The translations under genes were made by a program, and so were the position numbers. The notes under the pieces were generated by a model, which saw only the letters and a program-made list of their open reading frames with translations, made no database searches and was not told the DNA's origin. A stretch of 64,000 bases of DNA from Cellvibrionaceae bacterium 1162T.S.0a.05 (GTDB lineage: Bacteria; Pseudomonadota; Gammaproteobacteria; Pseudomonadales; Cellvibrionaceae), in the NCBI GenBank assembly GCA_000964245.1, contig LANB01000001.1, forward strand, positions 3,661,501 through 3,725,500. The letters are read 5' to 3'. Shown here in pieces: positions 8,773 to 18,298 of this stretch (positions are counted from its first letter, which is position 1; every line of letters begins with the position of its first letter).

Positions 8773-10416
8773 ATGATCGATTCATCTGGAAAAACCTTTG
8801 ATTATGCAAACGGAATCTTGCGCCTTGATTGCCACAGCGGTGTCGATGCCTGTCTTTCACTTTTACCCAAAATAGAAAGCCTGGAAAGCCTCAATTTAGT
8901 CCTTTTGTCGCCTGATGCACAAATACACATACCATCAGGAATGATTAGCGAGTTGAGTCGTAAGCTGGACAAGCGAGGCATTCCCTTCATTGCAGAATCG
9001 AATAGGGCTTTTTATTGCGGTTTGCAGACTTTCAAAGCACTCAATTCAGTTGAAGCAAAGCAAAACCAATTGGCAAGGCTCCATGTTTTTTGTGCTGAGA
9101 GAGCAACACTGGAATTGCCCTCATTCAAGGCGCCATTACACACCCGGTCTTCGCATGAGGTATTAACGACAGTTGCTATTGTCGGTGCAGGCACAATGGG
9201 TGGAGGTATTGCGATGTGCTTTGCCAGCGCCGGTGTCAAAGTCATTTTAATGGACGCGAGTGAGGAGGGCCTCGAGAAGGGCCTGCAAACAATCAAAAAG
9301 AATTATGAGCGTAGTGTTATACGCGGCCGGATTACTGAGGAACAGTACCAACAAGCATTTGCGCTAATAACCTGCAATCTGGATTTTGAAGCACTCAGTG
9401 AAGCAGATTTACTTATCGAAGCTGTGTTTGAAGATATGGCTTTAAAACAAACGCTGTTCAAACGATTTGATCGTTACGCCAAACCCGGTGCGATTCTGGC
9501 AACGAATACCAGTACGTTCGATATTAACGAAATAGCGCAAGTCACTCGTAGACCCGAAGACGTTATTGGCCTGCATTTTTTCAGCCCGGCCAATATCATG
9601 CCGTTACTGGAAGTTGTACGTACAACCTATAGCTCTGAGGAAAATATTAATCGTGCGATGAGCATTGCGCGAAGCATTCATAAAACACCGGTATTAGCGA
9701 ATATTTGTTATGGCTTTATTGGTAATCGCATGATGGAGGTTTATGCCAGAGAAGCTGAAGCGATGGTGTTGGAAGGGGCAAGCCCGGAATTTGTCGATAA
9801 GGCACTTGAAAATTTCGGTATGGCAATGGGCATATTACGGGTCTTTGATATGGCGGGCGTTGATGTGGGAGTGAAAGCCCACCAGGCAAATGCAGGACGT
9901 TTTCCGCCTGACCCGGGTTATTACCAGGCTTCCCAGGCGTTATTTGATGCAGGCCGCCTTGGTCAAAAAAGTGGTGCTGGATTTTATTTATATCACGCAG
10001 GTGACCGTCGCGCTTATGAAGACAAGAATGCCATAAATATTATTCGCGAACGCGCACAGAGTTTGGGAATAAAACAACGTTCAGACCATACTCAAGAGGA
10101 GGTGGTAGAGCGCTGTTTGTACCCCTTGATGAACGAAGCTTTTTCAATACTTGAAGAAGGTGTTGCACTCAAGGCCAGTGATATCGATGTTGTCTGGACC
10201 CTCGGGTATGGGTTTCCGCGTGAACAGGGCGGTCCCTTATATTATGCCGAGACCCTGGGTTTGGCGAAATTATTGGTGGGGATGCTTAAATATCAAAGTA
10301 AATTCGGGGAGATGCACTGGAAAATTTCGCCGCTATTGCTGGACCTGGTTGAAAAAGGTCAGAGTGTGAATGCGTGGCAAGCCGAAAAGTACGAAAACGT
10401 GTCAATACACTCATAA
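8773..10416 (+). CDS. 3-hydroxyacyl-CoA dehydrogenase with short unassigned N-terminal domain
   Basis: A 547-residue protein. Residues from about 131 form an NAD-dependent 3-hydroxyacyl-CoA dehydrogenase: VAIVGAGTMGGGIAM is the Rossmann motif, LIEAVFEDMALK and GLHFFSPANIMPLLEVV follow, and two C-terminal helical domains are present. This resembles the dehydrogenase half of FadB/FadJ. The first 130 residues are not a complete crotonase (normally about 300 in FadB), and I see no oxyanion-hole motif; they may be a degenerate remnant. The reaction would oxidise a 3-hydroxyacyl-CoA to the 3-keto form after the crotonase step. The gene converges on the SDR gene with a 6-bp overlap of the 3' ends. 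Confidence 0.88.
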   Translation: MIDSSGKTFDYANGILRLDCHSGVDACLSLLPKIESLESLNLVLLSPDAQIHIPSGMISELSRKLDKRGIPFIAESNRAFYCGLQTFKALNSVEAKQNQLARLHVFCAERATLELPSFKAPLHTRSSHEVLTTVAIVGAGTMGGGIAMCFASAGVKVILMDASEEGLEKGLQTIKKNYERSVIRGRITEEQYQQAFALITCNLDFEALSEADLLIEAVFEDMALKQTLFKRFDRYAKPGAILATNTSTFDINEIAQVTRRPEDVIGLHFFSPANIMPLLEVVRTTYSSEENINRAMSIARSIHKTPVLANICYGFIGNRMMEVYAREAEAMVLEGASPEFVDKALENFGMAMGILRVFDMAGVDVGVKAHQANAGRFPPDPGYYQASQALFDAGRLGQKSGAGFYLYHAGDRRAYEDKNAINIIRERAQSLGIKQRSDHTQEEVVERCLYPLMNEAFSILEEGVALKASDIDVVWTLGYGFPREQGGPLYYAETLGLAKLLVGMLKYQSKFGEMHWKISPLLLDLVEKGQSVNAWQAEKYENVSIHS

Positions 10417-11304
10417 GGCTTTGTCGACCATTTTTTTAATATGCGCATTACCGTCTGCCGGGGTTTTGGCATTTTGTAGTGAACTGATCTCATCCCAATG
10501 TGCAAGTATATTTTCAGCCCGTTGGTCGGCTTCGGAAAAATGCATGCCTTCCGTGTCGAGCATTTGGCTACAACTGTAAGTCCCCGCACCTGCGCAGAGA
10601 ATGGTTTTGCTGCTGGCATTCCGATGACACAAACTTACCAGGGCTTCGCTTACAGAAGAGGTCGTCAATAGCTTTTTTATACTGTCATCAATAACGGCGG
10701 CAGTCATATTTGTTGCAGCAGCAGGGGCGAGCGTATTAACACGAATATTGTATTTGTCACCTTCAAGTGCCAGCGTGTTCATCAGGCCGATGAGTGCCAT
10801 TTTTGCAGCGCCGTAATTTGCTTGCCCGAAATTACCGTATAAGCCGCTAGATGATGCGGTCATAACGATGCGGCCATAGCGCTGATTGCGCATAATATCC
10901 CAGACCGCTTTACAGCAATTAACACTTCCCATTAAGTGAACATCGATAACGCGACGAAAATCGTCCAAACACATTTTGCTGAAACTTTTATCGCGCAGAA
11001 TCCCGGCGTTATTGACCAGAATATCAACACGGCCCCAGGTGTCCATGACGGTATTCACCATGCTTTCCACCTCGGTAAATTGACTGACATCGGCCATGAA
11101 AGGCTGCGCGTCGAAACCGGCTTTCTGAATCAGTTCAAGGGTTTCTTGCAAGTCTTCGCTTAAACCGTTTTCATTAGCGCTCTTGCCATAATCATTCACT
11201 AAAACTCTGGCGCCACGGCTGGCCAAAGCAAAAGCGTGTGACCGTCCGAGGCCGGTGCCTGCACCGGTAACGATCGCAACTTGCTTGTCAAATGTCAGTG
11301 TCAT
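10411..11304 (-). CDS. Short-chain dehydrogenase/reductase (MFE-2-like)
   Basis: A 297-residue classical SDR. The cofactor motif TGAGTGLGRSHA, the DILVNNAGI segment, and the catalytic Ser plus YGAAK (YxxxK) are all present. The N-terminal layout with VLVNDYGKS resembles the dehydrogenase unit of multifunctional enzyme 2, which acts on 3-hydroxyacyl-CoAs. The tail after residue 230 is longer than in minimal SDRs. With the acyl-CoA dehydrogenase and crotonase genes close by, it probably oxidises a hydroxyacyl-CoA of the same side-chain pathway, perhaps of another stereochemistry than the FadB-like enzyme. Substrate unknown. Confidence 0.82.
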   Translation of the reverse strand: MTLTFDKQVAIVTGAGTGLGRSHAFALASRGARVLVNDYGKSANENGLSEDLQETLELIQKAGFDAQPFMADVSQFTEVESMVNTVMDTWGRVDILVNNAGILRDKSFSKMCLDDFRRVIDVHLMGSVNCCKAVWDIMRNQRYGRIVMTASSSGLYGNFGQANYGAAKMALIGLMNTLALEGDKYNIRVNTLAPAAATNMTAAVIDDSIKKLLTTSSVSEALVSLCHRNASSKTILCAGAGTYSCSQMLDTEGMHFSEADQRAENILAHWDEISSLQNAKTPADGNAHIKKMVDKAL

Positions 11305-11320
11305 TTTTTTTACATGACCT

Positions 11321-11330
11321 TTTAATATTA
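11321..11330. promoter_or_regulatory. Candidate operator half-copy TTTAATATTA
   Basis: Ten bases identical to the start of the motif at 8721, placed 17 bp ahead of the SDR start (minus strand). It is the third occurrence in front of an acyl-CoA-type gene in this block. Weak alone, it gains interest from the repetition. Confidence 0.3.
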
Positions 11331-11415
11331 GGAACTATATATTCTACTGGATTATTAGTGTTTCAGGACGTTTATTCTTGAGGGCTTTCTATTTCTGCGG
11401 GCGCTTTATTCCTGA

Positions 11416-11466
11416 GGGCTCTCTATTCCTCGGGGCTCTCTATTCCTCGGGGCTCTCTATTCCTTA
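11416..11466. repeat. Three tandem 17-bp repeats at the end of the PEBP gene
   Basis: Three head-to-tail copies of GGGCTCTCTATTCCTCG (11416-11432, 11433-11449, 11450-11466; the last differs in its final two bases). More degenerate copies extend left to about 11370. The last copy contains the TAG stop and final codons of the PEBP-like gene, so the array probably grew from the 3' end of that gene into the spacer before the SDR promoter. It looks like slipped-strand expansion; no function is evident. Confidence 0.8.
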
Positions 11467-12290
11467 GGACAGGGAAACGGTAGGGAATTGGGTGCTGCAT
11501 CGGAGTGTGCTCTAATTTCTGTACGGTCAAGCGCACGCATTGCAAAAAAGGCATTCAGTGTGTCGACGTAATTTTCGTTAGCTTCCGGTTCATATGGCGG
11601 TACATCCATCAGGTTTTCTGGCAGGGCATAGAGAGTGAAGGAATAAAAATCCTTCACGCGTGGACTTGCGCCTTGCGTGCAAAAATGTTTCCACGAAGGG
11701 CAGGGGCCAAAAAAATGTTTTAACCCTCTCGCCTGACGGTGTTCTGCTGAGCCCAATGTCGAAGGGAGCAGGATATCTCCTCTGGCTTGATATTGTTCAT
11801 AGCCACCTATGCCTTGTGCAAGAGATTGTGTTGAAGCAGGAATATTCCATATCGCCCAGTGGTAAGCATAGTTGGGGTTGCCAGCTTCAAGCAGGCTTTG
11901 GTCTGCGAATACAATTGCATAACTCCGGGTTTCTTCAGGGCCTGCTGTCCATTCAAGAGCGGGTGAAATGCCAGCAGCAAAGGGCTTTCCTTCACAGGTG
12001 TGAATTTCGGGTAAAGCCGTACCGGGCTCGAAGTTTGCACTGGTAATTGTAAACCCTGAAGAGGTATTACGCTTATCCATTGCGCCCTTTGATTTATTCC
12101 CGGAATGTTGAGGGTCACTGCAGGCGACAAGAAAAACTGAGAAGAAAATAATGACTGATAAAAATAAATCAGACGTGTTTAAGTACGAGCCCATAAACAG
12201 AGGGCGTCGCACAGATCGTGATTTTTTAATCTGGAGCGACAAGCCGATATTTTTCAAGAAAAATGACATGACACGAAGCAATTTAGACAT
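11457..12290 (-). CDS. YbhB/YbcL-type PEBP-family lipoprotein
   Basis: A phosphatidylethanolamine-binding-like (Raf kinase inhibitor-like) protein, 277 residues from the start used. A hydrophobic stretch ends in the lipobox FLVACSDP, so it should be lipid-anchored. If translation instead starts at the in-frame ATG at 12194, the signal peptide has a more normal length. The PEBP core includes YAIVFADQS and YAYHWAIWNIPAST; the insert with HFFGPCPSWKHFC is rich in Cys. The start used overlaps the end of the SnoaL-like gene by 8 bp, suggesting coupling. Biochemical role unknown; the position at the end of the ligM-ligAB-metF operon may be incidental. Confidence 0.78.
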   Translation of the reverse strand: MSKLLRVMSFFLKNIGLSLQIKKSRSVRRPLFMGSYLNTSDLFLSVIIFFSVFLVACSDPQHSGNKSKGAMDKRNTSSGFTITSANFEPGTALPEIHTCEGKPFAAGISPALEWTAGPEETRSYAIVFADQSLLEAGNPNYAYHWAIWNIPASTQSLAQGIGGYEQYQARGDILLPSTLGSAEHRQARGLKHFFGPCPSWKHFCTQGASPRVKDFYSFTLYALPENLMDVPPYEPEANENYVDTLNAFFAMRALDRTEIRAHSDAAPNSLPFPCPKE

Positions 12291-12717
12291 AAGAATAATT
12301 CAGTTCAATGCTGCCTCTGCGTTCGTGAATCAGCCACTTGCTGCCTTGGTACACTAATTTATCGATCATGCTACCAATCAATAATTTACTATCAGCCTTA
12401 ACCGGTTTGGTTTCACTTGTGGGGCCTGTAATGAGCCAAATTCGGCTGAAAGCACTGACATGTTCGGAGCTTTCGATCTCGAAGACGCTATTCGAAAGAA
12501 TGTGGCAACTTGTCCTTGGTGGGCGGTCTTCGAAGGAGGCCAGGATTGCACTGCGACCCTTAATTGCTGTATTGGCATCGCTTGGGCGAAATAATACGGC
12601 ATTTTCGGTATAGCATGCGGCTAAAGCCGGCCAGTCTTCCCGATCAGTTAACAGGGTAACCCGGTTGAGGAATTGCTGACATTCAATATTGATCAGCGCA
12701 GTTTCAAGTCTGTTCAT
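12283..12717 (-). CDS. SnoaL-like / NTF2-fold small protein
   Basis: A 144-residue protein with the pattern of the NTF2/SnoaL-like fold: an N-terminal helix with FLNRVTLLTDREDWPALAAC, then YTENAVLFRPSD and a beta-rich C-terminal half ending WLIHERRGSIEL. Such proteins can be isomerases, hydratases or non-catalytic partners. Length is normal for the fold. It lies 4 bp after the MetF-type gene in the same direction, so it belongs to the vanillate operon, but no reaction can be named. Confidence 0.7.
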   Translation of the reverse strand: MNRLETALINIECQQFLNRVTLLTDREDWPALAACYTENAVLFRPSDANTAIKGRSAILASFEDRPPRTSCHILSNSVFEIESSEHVSAFSRIWLITGPTSETKPVKADSKLLIGSMIDKLVYQGSKWLIHERRGSIELNYSYV

Positions 12718-12721
12718 CTTG

Positions 12722-13606
12722 TTATGTGTTATGGATTTTTTGAGTGTATTGGTTTACCCATGCAACCGTTTTTTGTAAACCGCCAAAGGGATAAAAATGT
12801 AAGCGTACACGCCCATGCTCCTGATTGAATCCCTTGGCAAAGGCATCGACCATACGATCTGGCCCTGCGTTACCGATAAGCTTGCTAAGCGAAATACCGT
12901 ACTTGCTCATAACAGAGGCGGATGCACTGACCCCGCAGCGTGCAGCAAATTTAAGTAAAGACTGGATACTGGTTGGTCCAGGCACGCCGATACGGACCGG
13001 TGCATCGATACCTCGCAAGCGAAGTTCACGCGTCCATGCAAGAAAGGCATCCGGGTCGAAACCAAACTGAGTCACAATCAAGGGCTTCATGTTACGCTGT
13101 AATATCATTTGGCATTTTTTTTCCAAAACAGAGAAACATTCTTCATCACTCATATTCGGGTGGCCTTGAGGATGACCAGCAATGCCTATTGCTTGAATAT
13201 TCATGGCTTCAAAATAACCAGTTTCAATCAAGCTGGCTGTTTCAGAAAAGGGGCCCTCAGGTGTGGACGGATCACCTGCAATCGCAAAGCAACGTCTTAC
13301 GTCAGCTTCTTTTACCATTCTTTCCAGCATAAGCTTTAAGGAATCACTATTTTCCAGTCGTCGTGCGGAAAAATGCGGCATGGGTTCAAAGCCCAATTCG
13401 CGAATTGCACACGCCGCTTTAATACGTGCGTCGAGACTTTCTCCGGGTAAAAAAGTGACAGCAATAGGTGTTTGCTCAGGGAGTTGTCGTGCACAGGCAC
13501 GCAGGCTATCAACATCCTTCGCAGTAATTTCCAGCGAAAAACCCTCAGTGATATAGGCCGGTTCGCGATCCCAGTTTTTATGAATTTGTGCGTAACTTGT
13601 GCTCAT
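12722..13606 (-). CDS. metF: 5,10-methylenetetrahydrofolate reductase (MetF family)
   Basis: A 294-residue FAD-dependent MetF-family barrel. Segments consistent with the family include FSLEITAKD near the start (in place of the usual FEFFPP), the long CFAIAGDPSTPEGPF loop, and IGIAGHPQGHPN. In vanillate O-demethylation by LigM the methyl group goes to tetrahydrofolate. A clustered MetF then oxidises 5-methyl-THF to 5,10-methylene-THF, as established in Sphingobium SYK-6, and the ligM-ligA-ligB neighbourhood supports that role here. Its start overlaps the upstream alpha/beta hydrolase gene by 29 bp. A biosynthetic MetF for methionine is the alternative but less likely in this operon. Confidence 0.82.
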   Translation of the reverse strand: MSTSYAQIHKNWDREPAYITEGFSLEITAKDVDSLRACARQLPEQTPIAVTFLPGESLDARIKAACAIRELGFEPMPHFSARRLENSDSLKLMLERMVKEADVRRCFAIAGDPSTPEGPFSETASLIETGYFEAMNIQAIGIAGHPQGHPNMSDEECFSVLEKKCQMILQRNMKPLIVTQFGFDPDAFLAWTRELRLRGIDAPVRIGVPGPTSIQSLLKFAARCGVSASASVMSKYGISLSKLIGNAGPDRMVDAFAKGFNQEHGRVRLHFYPFGGLQKTVAWVNQYTQKIHNT

Positions 13607-14315
13607 GGTTTTCGTTGGAATGTGTTAACCAGGTTTGAATTTCTTCGGTGATTTTTTGGGGGTCTTCCACAATTGACATGTGCCCAAGCCCCTGTAGTTC
13701 AACCAAATGGCTCTGTTTTAGGTGTTTTTGCATTTCGCGGTGTTGAGCAATCGGGCTCCAGTTATCTTCCGTGCCGCTCATCAATAAGGTTGGAATCGTA
13801 ATACTTGCCAGCGTCTCACGGGCGTTCGGGCGATGTATCAGGGCGCGTATCTGGCCTTGAAAATCTTTTTGACTGTGACGCAGTATCATACTGCGCAGTT
13901 CCGCCATTAAAATTGGCTTTTCAAATGCCTTCGAACCCAGCATCGGTGGCAGCCAGGTGTCCGCCAGGGCCTCCATGCCTTGCTCTTTTGCAAGTTGCAA
14001 TAAATTTTCGCGACCGAGAATTTCCTTGTCTGTGATCTCGTGGACACCGGTATTTAACAGGATAATATGTGAGACTTTCTGCGGTGCTTTGCGGTATACC
14101 TCAAGCGCAACACGCGCGCCCATCGAGTGACCAACCAGAATAAATTCACTGGGTGAATGCGCGAGCACGTAGGCGGCCATCACTTCAAAATCATCGAAGC
14201 CAGCGAAACTGAAGATATCGGTATCGGCATAATCCTTCAGGCGAGTAGCGACAGGTTCCCAAACGTAGCTGTCGCACAACAAACCGGAAAGAAAAATAAT
14301 ATGCGGCTTTTGCAT
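13578..14315 (-). CDS. Alpha/beta hydrolase
   Basis: A 245-residue alpha/beta hydrolase. The nucleophile elbow is GHSMGAR, an acid sits near LLMSGTEDNWSP, and the catalytic His is in LQGLGHMSIVEDP. Such enzymes in aromatic clusters hydrolyse esters or ring-cleavage products. Located between ligB and metF in one operon, it could release vanillate or another aromatic acid from an ester, but the substrate is not readable from sequence. Its end overlaps the start of metF by 29 bp, unusual in an otherwise tightly spaced operon. Confidence 0.8.
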   Translation of the reverse strand: MQKPHIIFLSGLLCDSYVWEPVATRLKDYADTDIFSFAGFDDFEVMAAYVLAHSPSEFILVGHSMGARVALEVYRKAPQKVSHIILLNTGVHEITDKEILGRENLLQLAKEQGMEALADTWLPPMLGSKAFEKPILMAELRSMILRHSQKDFQGQIRALIHRPNARETLASITIPTLLMSGTEDNWSPIAQHREMQKHLKQSHLVELQGLGHMSIVEDPQKITEEIQTWLTHSNENHEHKLRTNS

Positions 14316-14331
14316 GTGTTAAACCCGTATT

Positions 14332-15574
<1,243 letters not shown>

Positions 15575-15639
15575 ATTTGCCCCCTGTTTCTGTCGAGTTG
15601 TTGAAAGAGGGGAGTGCATCCCCTCAGAAAACATTTGGC

Positions 15640-17058
15640 TTATTGGGCTTGCAATTCGCGCCAGCCACCTTTCATTCCAGAATATTGCTTGCGTGCAACT
15701 TCTACATAGGGAACGGGGCTGACGGTCGCGCGTAATTCCATTTGTGCGTGACGTTCAACTGTGGGCTTATTGGTGCCACCATTCTCTTCACCCCAAACAA
15801 AAACAACCTCTGTTCCGGGTTCGGCGTAATCTGCATCAATCATGGCCAGGGTCAGCAGTGCGCGCTCGTTTGCACTGTATGCAATCCAGGTGGAAAGACC
15901 GATTGTTTTACCGTCGACGGTTGTGACTTTGTCGAAGGGGTGCATGCTGTAGACAGCGGATGGGAAGTCGATAAATTTACCGCGCTCATTTTCCTTGCCG
16001 TATTGCGACATAATCACGTTAGTGACATCTTCTGCGTACAAGGCAAGTGTGACTTTTTTTCGGTGTTTTTGGTTGGCGATTTTTTCAAGTGCTTCTCGGC
16101 CAATAAAATCGTGATCAAATTTCACAAAGAATCCGTAACCAAGATCCCATGGCGTGAGGTAATAATCTTCGATGTTGTCGGAAACAAAACTCCCACCAAT
16201 TGAACAAGTGGCTTCATAACCACCCGCGGGCAACCATTCACGATAAGCTTTTAAACTGTCACCGGTATAAATTGCTGGTAGTGGAGAAGGTATCCAGCCC
16301 GATTCAATCGTATTTGAAGAGTATGTGCGGCCACCAACCTGGGTGATACCAAATTCTTCACCTGCTTCAAGTAGCGCGGATTTTACGGCATCGCGATCGC
16401 CCCAGGGGCCGTAAAATTCAAATCCAGGCTGGCCCGCCATGCCATGTCGCAATGCGCCTACTGTTTTACCGCCAATTTGCACCTCGGTCATTTCAAAAAA
16501 TTTCAGATCGGGAGCGTCGTGTCCAAGCGCCTTGCTAATTGCTTTCATGGCATTTGGGCCTTGAACCTGGTAGCGATAATGTTTGCGTGTTTCCTTGTCG
16601 GGGCGTGATGCTGTGCGTTGATCCAGGGTGCATTTCACGTCCCAATCACCGGTTTCTGCGTGATACGTCACCCAGTTTAAAGAGGGCGCGCGCCCAACGA
16701 GGTTAAAGGTGTTTTCAGCGAGATAAAAAAGAATCACGTCGCCAATAACGTAGCCTTCTGGCGTACAGGGGACAAACTGTTTTGCTTTTCCGGGTTTGTA
16801 ATTTTCAAAACTGTTGATGGCTAATTTTTTCAGTAAATCGAAAGCATCGGGGCCTTCTACCAGCAGTTCCGCCATATGGTAGGACTGATCGAAGAGAACA
16901 CAGGATTTCTGCCAGGCTTCCTGCTCTTCGCGCCAATTAGTGAATTCGCCTGGGACGCCGGGATACACATTTGGCCCGACCGGTGCGTTGCGCAGCATTT
17001 CGACGATATTGCCGGCTGCCTGGATTTTCTCTTCAAGGTTTTTGAAAGCCATGCTCAA
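15640..17058 (-). CDS. ligM: Vanillate / 3-O-methylgallate O-demethylase, tetrahydrofolate-dependent
   Basis: A 472-residue member of the GcvT/aminomethyltransferase family, almost the same length as SYK-6 LigM (471) and shorter than the syringate enzyme DesA. It moves the methoxy methyl of vanillate to tetrahydrofolate, giving protocatechuate and 5-methyl-THF. Residues in positions proposed for substrate binding and acid catalysis are present: Tyr32 in NVYPGVPGEF, His61 in SYHMAELL, Arg123 in VGRAPSLNW, and Tyr246 in GGRTYSSN. It is first in the operon ligM-ligA-ligB-hydrolase-metF and faces the operator-rich spacer before purU. Choice of ATG is between codons 1 and 3. Confidence 0.93.
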   Translation of the reverse strand: MSMAFKNLEEKIQAAGNIVEMLRNAPVGPNVYPGVPGEFTNWREEQEAWQKSCVLFDQSYHMAELLVEGPDAFDLLKKLAINSFENYKPGKAKQFVPCTPEGYVIGDVILFYLAENTFNLVGRAPSLNWVTYHAETGDWDVKCTLDQRTASRPDKETRKHYRYQVQGPNAMKAISKALGHDAPDLKFFEMTEVQIGGKTVGALRHGMAGQPGFEFYGPWGDRDAVKSALLEAGEEFGITQVGGRTYSSNTIESGWIPSPLPAIYTGDSLKAYREWLPAGGYEATCSIGGSFVSDNIEDYYLTPWDLGYGFFVKFDHDFIGREALEKIANQKHRKKVTLALYAEDVTNVIMSQYGKENERGKFIDFPSAVYSMHPFDKVTTVDGKTIGLSTWIAYSANERALLTLAMIDADYAEPGTEVVFVWGEENGGTNKPTVERHAQMELRATVSPVPYVEVARKQYSGMKGGWRELQAQ

Positions 17059-17098
17059 GCTCCTTTTTACGTTATTCGATGTTGTGCTTATTTAAATA

Positions 17099-17291
17099 TG
17101 TATACAAAAATCAAGTGCTTAAGGCTTGTTATTCGAATGGCCCTTAAGTCCTAAAATGTATACCAAAAAGGTTTAAAAGTTTGAAATGTGGGTATAAGCT
17201 ACCACAAATGTATACAAAATAAAGTTTATTTTTGTTTTTAGGCACGGTATTCTGTTTGAAAGCCAAAGGTCAAACGACGCTATTGGATACA
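17099..17291. promoter_or_regulatory. Four TGTATACA-type operator sites between ligM and purU
   Basis: This spacer of about 340 bp between the divergent ligM and purU genes holds TGTATACA at 17099-17106, TGTATACC at 17157-17164, TGTATACA at 17209-17216 and TGGATACA at 17284-17291. Each is followed by three or more A residues on the plus strand. TGTATACA is a perfect palindrome, as expected for a dimeric GntR/FadR-type regulator, and such a gene lies directly after purU. VanR-type proteins are known to repress vanillate genes through similar short palindromes. I infer that these are the regulator's binding sites. Confidence 0.68.
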
Positions 17292-17396
17292 AAATGGCGC
17301 TAAAGTCGGGATCCGGGGCAGCCCCTGCACGCACAGCGGCATGGGGCAACAGAAAACAAAGCGAGAATAAAAAACCTAAGCAGGATCAGAACCATC

Positions 17397-18257
17397 ATGA
17401 GTAGTCGCTATATCCTTAAAATTTCCTGTTCTGATAAGCCCGGTATCGTTGCGAGCTTGAGCGGGGCCCTACACACACAGGGCGCGAATATCGTTGACGC
17501 CCAGCAATTCAATGACCCTGCTACAGGCAAATTTTTTATGCGAGTGGTGTTCGACGCGCAAAAGTCGCGCTACGAAAACGGAGAAATAACCAGGGCCCTT
17601 GAAGGAAGTATTGAGAAATTTGATATGGCCTGGACCTTGCGCCCGGCTGATCAAATGAAAAAAGTTGTGATTATGGTGTCTCACCTGGACCACTGCATGG
17701 GGGATTTACTGTACCGCATGCGGATCGGTGAATTGCCTATGGAAGTGGTTGCGATTATTTCCAATCATCCGAAAAGCAGTTTAAAAATTTCCATGATTGG
17801 CGATATTCCTTATCACCACCTGGCGATTACACCGGAGACAAAAGCGCAGCAAGAAGCGCAGGTAAAAGCCATTATCGAGGAGACCGGTGCAGAACTGGTG
17901 GTCCTCGCACGCTACATGCAGATTCTCTCGGATGACTTATCGAACTACCTCCAGGGCCGTTGTGTGAACATTCATCACAGTTCCTTGCCCGGTTTTAAGG
18001 GGGCTAAGCCCTATCATCAGGCCTATGACCGCGGCGTCAAATTAATCGGGGCGACGGCACATCTGGTAACGGCGGATTTGGATGAGGGCCCAATCATTGA
18101 TCAGGATGTTGAACATATTAGCCATGTCGATCAACCGGAAGACCTGGTGCGAATTGGCCGTGATATAGAACGCCGGGTATTAGCACGGGCGTTAACCTGG
18201 TTATTGGAAGATCGTGTGCTCTTGAATGGCTCGAAGACGGTGGTGTTTCGCGGCTGA
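17397..18257 (+). CDS. purU: Formyltetrahydrofolate deformylase
   Basis: A 286-residue PurU. An N-terminal ACT domain (SCSDKPGIVASLSGAL) is followed by a formyltransferase-fold domain with the catalytic Asn-His in NIHHSSLPGFKG and the Asp in ADLDEGPIIDQD. It hydrolyses 10-formyl-THF to formate and THF. In this locus it would regenerate free THF consumed by LigM, after MetF and a bifunctional FolD (not in the window) have oxidised the methyl group. It diverges from ligM across the operator region and is followed by the GntR gene. Purine-related housekeeping PurU is the alternative. Confidence 0.92.
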   Translation: MSSRYILKISCSDKPGIVASLSGALHTQGANIVDAQQFNDPATGKFFMRVVFDAQKSRYENGEITRALEGSIEKFDMAWTLRPADQMKKVVIMVSHLDHCMGDLLYRMRIGELPMEVVAIISNHPKSSLKISMIGDIPYHHLAITPETKAQQEAQVKAIIEETGAELVVLARYMQILSDDLSNYLQGRCVNIHHSSLPGFKGAKPYHQAYDRGVKLIGATAHLVTADLDEGPIIDQDVEHISHVDQPEDLVRIGRDIERRVLARALTWLLEDRVLLNGSKTVVFRG

Positions 18258-18298
18258 TTATTTGCGAGAATAGTCGGCTTGTTAAACGCAAACACAGG

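Noticed and set aside
11660-12046. 128-codon plus-strand frame opposite the PEBP gene
   Set aside because: Shadow of the PEBP-like lipoprotein, which has a lipobox and family motifs; the reverse frame has none.
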